Source of the DNA: Posidonia oceanica
Lineage: Eukaryota > Streptophyta > Magnoliopsida > Alismatales > Posidoniaceae
Length of the DNA: 64,000 nt
Direction of reading: 5' to 3'
Assembly (NCBI GenBank): GCA_037176725.1
Contig: JAZBRS010000020.1
Coordinates: 54,092,001 to 54,156,000, forward strand
Shown here: positions 55,668 to 64,000 of the stretch, in pieces
Layout: every line of letters begins with the position of its first letter
How positions within the stretch are numbered: the stretch's first letter is position 1
Translations under genes and position numbers: made by a program
The notes under the pieces: generated by a model
What the model was told of the DNA's origin: nothing
The model's input: the letters and a program-made list of their open reading frames with translations, nothing else
Databases searched by the model: none

Positions 55668-56430
55668 CTATGCATTCTTCTTCAGGAGCTTGAAGATCGG
55701 TTCGCATATAGGCCTGAACTGTGCAATGAACCGACTAATATACTGCAGGCACCCGAGCAGGCCTCGGACTTCTTTCTCTATCTTGGAGGGTGGCATGTCC
55801 ACGATGGCTTTTGCCTTCATCAAGTCCACTTCGATCCCTCTCTGGCTAACAATGTAGCCCAAGAGCTTGCCAGAAGATACCCCAAATACGCATTTACTAG
55901 GGTTAAGGCGCAGCTTGTACTTTCTTAAGCGGTCAAAGAGCTTCCTTAAGCAGGCAAGGTGATCCTCAGGCTCTTTGGTCTTGGCAATCATATCATTCAC
56001 GTATACCTCAACTTCTTGATGTATGAGGTCATGGAAAAGTGCAATCATAGCCCTTTGATAGGTTGCGCCAGCATTTTTCAGCCCAAATGGCATAACTTGA
56101 TAACAGAAGACACCCCAAGGGGTGATGAATGATGTTTTCTCCATATCCTCCTCTGCCATCCTAATCTGGTTATAGCTAGAGAAGCCGTCCATAAAGGAGA
56201 CCATCTTGTGCCCTGCGGTGTTGTCGACTAGGATGTCAATGTGCGGCTGTGGGAAGTCATCCTTAGGACTCACCTTGTTCAGGTCCGATAGTCGATGCAC
56301 ATGCGGACGCGTCCATCCTTCTTGGGTACTAGCACAACGTTTGCAAGCCACTCAGGGTAAAGGATGACCATGAGGAAGTTAACATTGTGCTGCTTCATGA
56401 TCTCTTCCTTGATCATGAGTAGCCACTGCG
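55668..56430 (-). pseudogene. pol: Reverse transcriptase (element E), catalytic motif YVND
   Basis: Ty3/gypsy RT in two overlapping frames. The upstream frame gives MKQHNVNFLM and VPKKDGRVRMCIDYR; a frameshift lies at about 56280-56290. The downstream frame gives DFPQPHIDILVDNTAG, SFITPWGVFCYQVMPFGLK, QEVEVYVNDMIAKT and LNPSKCVFGVSSG. The first Asp of the YVDD box is replaced by Asn (GAT to AAT), which should abolish polymerisation even without the frameshift. C keeps YVDD at the same place. Confidence 0.92.
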
Positions 56431-58471
56431 GTCGCCATCGCCTTAGCTTCTGCTTTACTGGCCTTGCGTCTGGGTCCAAAGGCAAGTTGTGCACTACTAT
56501 TTCAATGTCGAGGCCAACCATATCCTTGTAGCTCCAGGCGAAGACATCCACATACTCCTTTAAGAATGCGATGAATTCTGCTCTAGCCTGGGGCCACAGA
56601 AGGGCGCTGATGCAAACCTCCCTGACTTCTTCTGCTGTGCCAATGCTGACAACCTTTGTCTCCTGTTCGACATGGAGGTTGGGACCTTCTAGATCGTCGT
56701 CGTGGGGTCGGAACTCAGGTGATGGTTTATCATTCTCATCTTCGCCTGCATCATCCTCCTCTCCGTATGCAATAAGGTCCGAGAGGATCTCCTTCTCAAA
56801 GGTGGGGTCTGAGATATCGAAGGAGTGCAAGTGTTCCACTGCTTGGCCCTGGTGACGCTTTAGGATGGTCACGCTTACCAGAGTATTTTTATACCCTCGG
56901 CGCACGACCTCTGTCTTGGCAAGCTCCTTGGCTGGCTCTGCCTGCTCTGACTCTACTGATGGCTCTACTGATTCTGCTGCTGCCTATGCTGAAGCTAACT
57001 GTGCCACTGCTTGCTGTGCGGGGGTTGCATGTGCTACTGCTTGCTGTTGTGCTGCTGCTGCCTGCTGTGCCACTGCTTGTGCATGTTGTACTGCTGCAGG
57101 TGCATGTTGTGCTAATGCTGCTACTTGCTGTGCTACCGGTGCTGCTTGTGGTGCTAATACCGCTGGTATCTGTTGTGCTGTTACCTCCTCTGCATGCTCT
57201 GGTGTGCTCGCCAAGGATATATCAGGCTGGCGACTGATCAATGTACTGCCGCTCGCTACATTGCCTAAGTGCGGCATGCACTACACAAACCATCTAGACC
57301 CACTCCCTGGCTGTAGGGTGATCAGCTCATCTGGTTTAGTGGGTGCCTCGATCGCTTGATCTTCCTCTAGGACCATGATAGAGGGATCTGTGACCACGGC
57401 CTTCCCCTTCTTCTGTGCTGTCTCATGCTCTGCCATGTCCTGCACCAGCGACGTGAGCTGCTCCTGGAACAACTATTCCAAGTCTCCCATTGAGAAGTCA
57501 ATCTGAGCATCTGCAGCTGCTCCTCCCTCCTCATCCGAGGGTGAGTCAATGTAATAAGCGACTGCCAGGCTTGTGGCCAGTCTTGGCTCGACTGTTGGGC
57601 TTTCTGCTGCTTGGGGTACTTGTTTCGCTGCTGTTGGGTAAGCTGCCAGGGTCACTGCTGCTACTGGAAGGGAGGCACAACTGCTCTTCTAGGGGGCCAA
57701 TGGTTGGGCCGCCATGCTTAGGGATGAAGCGCCAGTGCCTGTGGGTGACAGTGGTGGTCTCGTGATAGCAGCGGCGAGAATCTTCCGCATAGCAAGATCT
57801 ACTGAAGCTGACAGCGGTGTGCCTGACAGAGCCGCCTGGCTTGCTTGTGGCGCTGTCAATGATGTGGACCGAGTCACGCTGCCGTCTGATCCGACTGACT
57901 GCGCCGTCAGAGAAGGTGATTTCCATGCTAGCGCGGTTGTGGCCACAAGCTGACTGCTGGATGACACCAGAAGGCGTGCTTCTGACTCTGGCGCTGCAGC
58001 TGCGGCTGTCGGTGACTTTGGTGAAGCTGCAGGAAGAGGAGAAACTATCAGCCCCACCCTAGGGCCTACCAATTCTGTTGCTGTACTAGTAAGTGCTGAG
58101 CAAACTGACCGAGACGTTGCCACGCTGAGCTGATCCTTACTACTGGTTGGGGCTGCCTCAACTATGCCAGACTCCTCCTCATCTAAGTAGTAGTCCTCTA
58201 TGTAGACCCATTCTTCTGCCGACAGCGGAGAGCTTGGGCATGACGCCTGCTGTGCTGGGGCCTCACTGCTAGTTGAATCTAGGATACCTGCATTGGTGAA
58301 GTTAGTGAAGTCTTGTGGGATAGCCATCCTCTGATCCTTAGGCTGCATACATCTGTCTTTGCTGGACTGTAGGTCATATCCAAGACCTTCAGAATCTCTT
58401 TGCTCTACTACTCTGATCGGCTCAGCGATTCCCTAGCCGTATCGCCCGAGCAGCGTTCCCTTGACATAGCC
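56431..58471 (-). pseudogene. Protease-RT linker region (element E)
   Basis: About 680 codons of low-complexity sequence in the pol frame with stops. It contains a G-patch-like start (about 58500-58400), EEWVYIEDYYLDEEES, Ala/Ser/Thr-rich sequence (58348-57546), PSDEEGGAAADAQIDFSMGD, an Ala/Gln-rich run of about 60 residues (57230-56985), an acidic patch (EEDDAGEDENDKPSPEF) and LIHSSS-independent sequence leading to the RT entry WSYKDMVGLDIEIVVHNLPL. It matches 29948-31902 of C in order. Confidence 0.72.
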
Positions 58472-59524
58472 CTACATGTGACAGACGTTTTCGACCATCC
58501 AGAAGGGGTTGCTATGAACGACCAAGGAGTTGACATGTTCAAGATCAGGTATAAAGCTAACCGGCTCACACCAATTAACTCGATACAAGGCCACTGAAAG
58601 CTCAGGGTCAAAAGAAATAGTATGCAAAGAGATGGGTGCAACCGCCTCGATCCGCTCCTTCTTGAAGTTTTCTGCCATTACAACGATAACATCGTCGCCG
58701 TGGTGAAACTTGATCATGCGCTAGAGGGTCGAGGGGATGACCTTATGCTTGTGGAGCCAAGGGCGCCCAAGTAGGAAGTTAAAGTTAGGCTCCAAGTCAA
58801 CAATGTAGAATTCCACATCGAACGTGACCGGGCCGATGATAAGAGGGATAATCAGAATCCCTAGAGCGTCATGGTGAGTATTGTCAAAAGCTGTCATTCC
58901 CTTTATCGCCAGAATGATATCCTCGGCTTTGAATCCAAGCCTGGTTGCAGTGCGCAACGGACAGACATTAAGGCCTGACCCGTTATCAACCAGCGATAGG
59001 GGAATGCAAAAATTTTTGTATTGCACCGTGACAAACAAGGGTTGGTTATGATTAATCCCCACTGGAGGCAGCTCATCGCTCGTGAAAGAGATGATCTGAG
59101 GCTCCGCGATGACGCCAACCATGCTTTCCAGGGCTGTGGGTTCTATGGCTTGGGACACATGGGCTGCTTGGAACACTCGGAGAAAAGCCTCACGGTATTC
59201 AGAAGAGGAGTGTATAAGGTCCCAAATGGAAATATCAGCTTTAACCCTCCTAAGTTGGAAGGTAATGTCGGTTTTGTGGTGCGGCTTTTTGGTGATAGGA
59301 GGGGGTGCTCTAGGGGTTGGCTCTACCGGGCTAGGTGCAGAGGGTTGGCTTGATGCTGGGGGTGTTGTGGGTTGGCTAACTGGTAGGGGTGCTACTGGTT
59401 GGCTGGCTAGTGGGGGTGCAGCGGGTGCTGGATGGCTGGACCTTACCACCGGTGCTACGGGCTGGTATACCCTCCCCAATCGCGTGACTTCTGTGCACGT
59501 TTCCGTAGCATAGTTGTAGGGCAC
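58472..59524 (-). pseudogene. Aspartic protease (element E)
   Basis: ORF 59524-58721 plus the continuation from 58717 after a stop. It shows ADISIWDLIHSSSEYREAFL, QPLFVTVQYKNFCIPLSLVD, the active-site loop LVDNGSGLNVCPLRTATRLG (about residue 180; Asp-Asn-Gly), and FNFLLGRPWLHKHKVIP (about residue 254). The second piece reads MIKFHHGDDVIVVMAENFKK. Processes the Gag-Pol precursor in the family. The only clear damage in the domain is the stop at 58721-58723 (CGC or similar expected from C). Confidence 0.85.
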
Positions 59525-62140
59525 ACGATGGGGTCCCAGGTTAAGTTAATAACCGCAGGGGCTTGTGCTGCAAGCACAAGAGGGGCTACAGGAGGGTTGG
59601 CTGGGTGATAGGGAGAAGGGTGTTGGTGCTGGTAGGCTATTGGAGGCCCTGGCTGAGACCTAGCTAATAGGCTGACTAGGGGCCTGCCTAAATAGGAGGC
59701 AGGAGTTTGGGCCTACGGTCTAGCTTGAAGGTGTATAGGGGCAGGGGCCTGAGGATGCATGGTTGGGCGAGCGGTGGAGCACCCTAGCCTAGCACGCGGT
59801 CGGATCATATGGACTCCCGACTTGGAGCCGACAATAGCCGCACAATACAGAGAGAGAGAGGAAAGGGGTCCGAGACATCATGAATGAGCTCGGAAGGGTC
59901 TACCACAGACGTAGTAGGCCCGGAGAGGGAGAGAGAATAGATTCTTGAGGTCCCCGAGCCTTCCGAATTGGGATGCTCCGGGAGGGGCTGGTGGACGATG
60001 CTGGGATGAGGGGGTGCTAATGCTTGTGCAGGGGTTGATGCTGATGAAGGAACAGATGCAGGTGCCTCGTGCGTGTGGATCGTAATCGTTCCCGATTCGA
60101 TCAAGTTCTGAATGGCGTCTCGCAAAGTGAGGTAACTATTCGTCGAGTGCCCTACAGCTCGATGAAAGGAAAAAGGTGCGCCTTATGCCAATGCGGAAGT
60201 AGATTTGGCAGCGGGCGAGCCTTGGGAAACCTTAGAAATGTCATAACCTTGGGGAGGACGGCACTCAACGGCTCCACCAATGGGGTGAATTGACGCCACT
60301 GTCACCTTTGCCCCTAGGGCTGCGCTTGCCAGACCAGTGCGGCAGGATACACTAGTTGGACGGTGGTTGTGATTTGTGGTGTGGGGGGTGCCCTAAGTGC
60401 TGGTGCGTATACTACTTGATTTGGGGGAGGCCGAACCACCAGCTGAACAGGCATGGATGCGGGGTCGACGTAGGCAACAGTAGGTTTCGGTGAGTCCTTC
60501 TTGGGCCGGCTGCTGGTGGTACCATTGCTGTTGCTGCTGGTGTTGTTGCTGTTGCTGCTGCTGGTGGCCTACTTGGCAAACACAGAGAGCGCCAGGAAGT
60601 TGCCACTCCGTAGCGAACTCTCCACGCGAGTGCCAGCCCGAATCAGTGCAGTGAAGGTTGTGATAGGTTGAATGCTGAGTAGAGCCTCGACAGTGGGCTG
60701 CGCACCCCCGATCACAATCTCGAGGGACTCCTCATCAGAGGGTCTATCTCGAACCTGCGAAGCGAGTGCACGCCAGCGGCTGACATACTCCCCAAACGGC
60801 TCGCTGAGGATCTGCTTTGTTGCGGCCAGGTCTGCGCGCTTGGGGACCAGGTCCAGGTTGAAGGAATATTGTCCTAGGAATGCCTGGTTGAGGTCGTTCC
60901 ACGTCTTGATGCTGGCCATATCAAGTGAGGTAACTACTTGAGCACAGGGCCACTTAGACTTTTCTAGAACAAGCAGATTAGCAACCTCTCGTCAGCCTGG
61001 AGCTGAGCGAGATCTCCGTAGTATGCCTTCAAGTGTGCTATAGGACAGCCTCTACCATTATATTTTTCAAAGACCGTGATGCGAAACTTCGGTGGGAGCA
61101 CCACCTCTAGGAAGTAACAGAGGTCCCGGAACTGGTAAGATTGGTGGTCTGTACCCTGCACTTGTCGAAGTGCTTTCTCCAGAATGGCAAACCTGTCCTC
61201 ATTAGATTCTGGAGCTGCTGCCAAAGGAGGTGGTACAGCAGGGGCAGGGGCCACATAAGCCACATAGGATGCACCAAGGTGCTCCTCTAGGTCTACCATC
61301 ACATCGCCTAGTGGAGCGACAGGATGGGTGGTGTATCCGTGTAGAGGTGTTGTGTGTGCTGGCATGTATGCTAGGGCAGGGTATTGCTGATGCTGGAGGT
61401 AGGAATAACTAGCATGCTGAGTAATAGGTGATGCAAAGTGCTGGAGAGTCAGCTGTTGCACTGGCACGGTGCCGGGCTGCAGGCCAGAGGGATACTGTGC
61501 TTCGACCAGTCCCAAGGACTGGCCACCAAGTGCTAGAGGAGGATGCTGTGTAGGGTGTTGTGCATATGCAGGAGGCGAAAGCTGGGCCCCCATCGCTTGA
61601 GCAGTGAGTAGCTGAGGTGGTGGTCTGGGCAGAGGAGCAGAAGGGAATGCCTGCGACGCGAGAGCAGGTCGCAGTGGAGCCTCAAGAGTGACAGGAGTGA
61701 ATGAAGGGCGAAGAGATAGAGTCATGCCCTGTAGTCTCTAGGCAGTCTCCATCAGCTGCTGATACTGCATCTCAAGGGACCCGTCAGTAGGTATGCTGAG
61801 TTGCAGGATCGATGGGGGAGCAGAATCAAGCAGTAGGGACACAGATTGTCCATGAGGCGGAGGTCCTAAGGCGAGATTCGCCACAGCAGGGTGGGTGTCA
61901 AAAGTGACATTACCCTGGGAATGAGGAGTTAGTGGTGTCTCCGGAGCGCAAGCGGCGGTTACCAAGACAGTCTCGGCAACCGGGTCCGACGGGGCCTGCC
62001 ACTGCCCTATAGAATAGGGGGAGGCAACTGTACCAGAGAAGGAGACACTGGTACAGAGGGGGTCAATGTGGGAGCCGAAGGGACCGAAAGAGGGGCCGCC
62101 TCTGAGGCAACAGGGACCTAGGAATCACCAACAAACTAGG
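59525..62140 (-). pseudogene. gag: gag (element E), many stops and frameshifts
   Basis: Runs from a start near 62140 (MA-FVGDS with a stop) through a Pro/Ala/Ser-rich N-terminus, TDGSLEMQYQQLMET (61790), a 253-codon open stretch 61725-60964 (GRGCPIAHLKAYYGDLAQLQ), and the core 60919-60569 (LNQAFLGQYSFNLDLVPKRA, EPFGEYVSRWRALASQVRDR). An Asn/Ser-rich run follows, then PPNQVVYAPALRAPPTPQIT, and a knuckle region near 60150 that is frameshifted and no longer has the C-x2-H-x4-H-x4-C pattern seen in A and C. The C-terminal linker reaches the protease at 59524. Confidence 0.87.
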
Positions 62141-62537
62141 CCATCGCTGACCAAGAACGGGTGATCACAGGGCTACGAGAGGGGGCAAGAGGGCGAATCC
62201 TAGAAGGAGCTATGTTCGCGAAGGCGAAGTAGCTCGGAAGGGGATGATCGGAAGCAGGGGTCGCAGTAGGGGCGTCAGTAAGAGAAGGTACTCAAGCTCC
62301 AGCTAAGGAACTCGCTGACTGACCTCAGTGCAAAAGGCAAGCAAACAACAAGGGATTAGAACCCGAATGTAAAAATGCAAGTGCTTTGATGTATGACATG
62401 AATGCAGATGCATGCTTTCTAGCATGCTCTCCCTCACCAATCTATGGTGTCTTAGTAGGCAGTCTACTTCGGATGCTCATGGGTGTACAGGTCGCCGACT
62501 CAGTCTAGAAAAAAGCAGGTTCCACATCTTAAACCCG
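62141..62537 (-). other. Leader of element E next to gag
   Basis: Untranslated leader on the gag side of the conserved block; no gene seen. Confidence 0.5.
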
Positions 62538-62685
62538 GCCCAAAGCTCAGGTATAACGTAATGGTGCGCAAGTGGCCTTCACCCTGCTAGAAGCATGGGT
62601 GGTACCCTCTACTAACATCGACGCGACCCCCTGACATGGGGGGACAGACCGATCTACTTGCACCATGCCAAAGCATTGGGGGCAA
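62538..62685 (-). promoter_or_regulatory. Conserved structured leader block (E)
   Basis: Aligns with 9183-9340 of A: CCCAAAGCTCAGGTA, GGGTGGTACCCTCTACTAAC, then CGACCCCC-tgacat-GGGGGGACAG. The stem is kept while the loop differs. Confidence 0.6.
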
Positions 62686-63301
62686 GAGACTGAGACTATC
62701 CTTCTCAGACTGTAGGTCGACTCAGATGAGAAGAATGCATGCCCTATATGATGCTTCATGCCAATGCTTCGCATTTTATCTTGCGCATTTTATTAACTCA
62801 AGGGGGTGCAGGTGTGTTGCAGTCTCTAGTTGCTCCTAGAAGTTCTTTTTACTTACTGTTTTCAGTTAGCCATGGGCGAAACAATCAGTCTCTAATTATC
62901 CTTTAGGCTTAATGCAAAAGGGGAAGAAAATCACCCAGACATGGCAAGCAAGCATCACAAATCATTACAAAAGGCATGCGCATGGTATGTGCTAGTGCTG
63001 TGAGCATGATAGTGAAGGAAAAAACACTTATCATAGCAAAAGACAAGTATGCATAGCATGTGCAGGTGCAGCGGCATTGCATTGGTGTAAAAGGAAGCAT
63101 CCATCATTCAAAAGGTATGCATGGTGTGCCAAACAAGTATTTAGACATGTGGTGCAGGTAAATAAAGCAGTGCAAACAATCATGGCATAAAGCAGGTAAA
63201 TAAACAAGCAAGCAGGTAAGCAAGTAAGGCAAGCGGAAGCAAAAGGCAAGCAAAACACAAAAGCATGCAGCGAGAAGGCCAAGACGAAAGCTGGAGTACA
63301 G
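62686..63301 (-). other. Leader of element E, no gene
   Basis: Between the conserved block and the primer site; A/G-rich on plus with GCATG and CAAGCAAG words like the leader of A. It holds only one unit of the repeat that is triplicated in A. Confidence 0.5.
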
Positions 63302-63319
63302 TCCCCAGCAGATTCGCCA
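63302..63319 (-). other. Primer binding site, tRNA-Arg (element E)
   Basis: The element strand reads TGGCGAATCTGCTGGGGA, one base inside the LTR: two differences from the site in A. Same tRNA-Arg primer, decayed. Confidence 0.85.
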
Positions 63320-63320
63320 C

Positions 63321-63599
63321 TGTAGTAATCCTAAAATTCTGATCGTCCATGTACGATGCCAAAGCTCGTGTGCACCGATCAAAATAGGCTCACTATATGC
63401 AGCAGGATCCAAGGGAAGAAACTTGACTCGGAAAAGCTGGCAAAGGAAGAAAACAAGAAATGATAAGACAAATTGGAGTCGCCACCAGGTCTATTAAATT
63501 GGGAGACAGGGAAAACCAAGGGTAAAGCATGAAAAGACATGCAAAATCGGATGCAAAGAGGGGGCAAAGGGATGCGATGCAACACAATGCGATGCTATG
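63321..63599 (-). repeat. Element E 5' LTR fragment
   Basis: Starts TGTAGTAATCCTAAAATTC and aligns base for base with 43742-44020 (about 16 differences). It contains the U5 word GAGTCGCCA (63476-63484). Interrupted at 63600 by LTR F. Confidence 0.92.
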
Positions 63600-64000
63600 T
63601 GTAGTAATCCCAGTGTTCAGATCGTCCATGCACGATGCCAAAGCTCGCGTACACCAATCAAAATCAGGTTCACTATTAGCGGGTGCATCCGAGAAGGAAG
63701 ACTTGGCTCAAAAACACCAAAAAAGGGAAAAAAGAGTAAGAAAAAGAAAAGATAAGACAAATCAGAGTCGCCACCGTGTCTATTAAGTCGGGAGACAAGG
63801 AAAATCGGGGAAATGCGTGAATAAACACGCAAAACCAGGCAAAAGATGCAATGCGATGCAATGCAAATGAAATGGGATGCAATGAGATGCAATGATGTGA
63901 CTCGTGCCTAGGATAAGGGCAATATGGTCATTACGGGCCATGAGAAAGGGCAAGGACTCCTGTTACGTGCAAGGAAGGTGTTAGGCACCCTCGACACGCC
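63600..64000 (-). repeat. LTR F (partial), inserted in the LTR of E
   Basis: Starts TGTAGTAATCCCAGTG and contains the U5 word (63765-63773) and the shared block (63900-64000), then leaves the window. It belongs to a different subfamily from E. CTATG at 63595-63599 is the candidate target duplication. Whether it is a solo LTR or part of a whole element cannot be seen. Confidence 0.88.

Larger units (their letters stand above)
43742..63599 (-). mobile_element. Element E: decayed gag-pol Tat-like retrotransposon with extra ORF
   Basis: Minus-strand order: 5' LTR (63599-63321, rest displaced by LTR F), primer site 63319-63302, leader, gag, protease, linker, RT, two RNase H domains, integrase, spacer, extra ORF (51887-50694), satellite array (50160-47640), polypurine tract (47166-47154), 3' LTR (47153-43742). 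The 279 bp that can be compared between LTRs differ at about 16 sites by eye, so it is clearly older than A. ATACC at 43737-43741 is the candidate target duplication; its partner lies outside the window. Confidence 0.92.

Noticed and set aside
56984..57277. Ala/Gln-rich stretch as a separate gene
   Set aside because: Lies in the pol frame between protease and RT with matching flanks in C; it is linker sequence with a simple-sequence expansion.

Overview
The window is nuclear DNA of a flowering plant and consists almost entirely of nested retrotransposons; I find no host gene. The evidence is Ty3/gypsy elements of the Tat/Ogre type (very long LTRs starting TGTTGACACC, a tRNA-Arg primer site, Tat-style gag, protease, RT, two RNase H regions and integrase), a plant L1-type LINE (DUF4283 and zf-RVT domains) and a probable tRNA-derived SINE. 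The species cannot be named from the sequence.

Layout, left to right. (A) 1-16186, minus strand: a young element with LTRs of about 5.8 kb. Its 3' LTR (1-2911) is cut by the window edge and its 5' LTR is complete (10407-16186). It carries gag but no pol, and its primer site lies in a triplicated 136-bp repeat. (B) 16187-28116, plus strand: a scrambled older composite. An LTR end (16187-19160, interrupted on its left by A) is fused to the start of a second LTR (to about 20127). Then come about 2.1 kb of 60/43-bp tandem repeats, a short internal tail with polypurine tract, and a different 5.2-kb LTR (22945-28116) holding the SINE. (C) 28117-34858 plus 40578-40851, minus strand: an old gag-pol element, broken by B at its left, by a solo LTR (D, 34859-40572, with a perfect 5-bp target duplication GTGAC) inside gag, and by LINE sequence. 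(LINE) about 40852-43741: an ORF1 fragment on plus and an ORF2 fragment on minus. (E) 43742-63599, minus strand: a gag-pol element with 3' LTR 43742-47153, a 2.5-kb satellite-like 3' array, an extra ORF (50694-51887) resembling DUF7745/plant-mobile-domain proteins, a damaged pol (RT motif YVND instead of YVDD), gag, leader and primer site. (F) 63600-64000: another LTR inserted in the 5' LTR of E and cut by the window edge.

Reading of the nest: C is old; B, D and the LINE went into it; A went into B; E went into the LINE; F went into E. No element here encodes an intact set of proteins, so any movement would need proteins supplied from elsewhere. The most interesting signals are non-coding: a covarying hairpin joining the polypurine tract to the LTR tip, a palindromic multiplied primer site, double-palindrome units spaced about 235 bp apart in the LTR of E, a primer-site-like TGGCGACTC kept in U5 of every LTR, and three unrelated 3'-region satellites whose units all contain a short GC hairpin.
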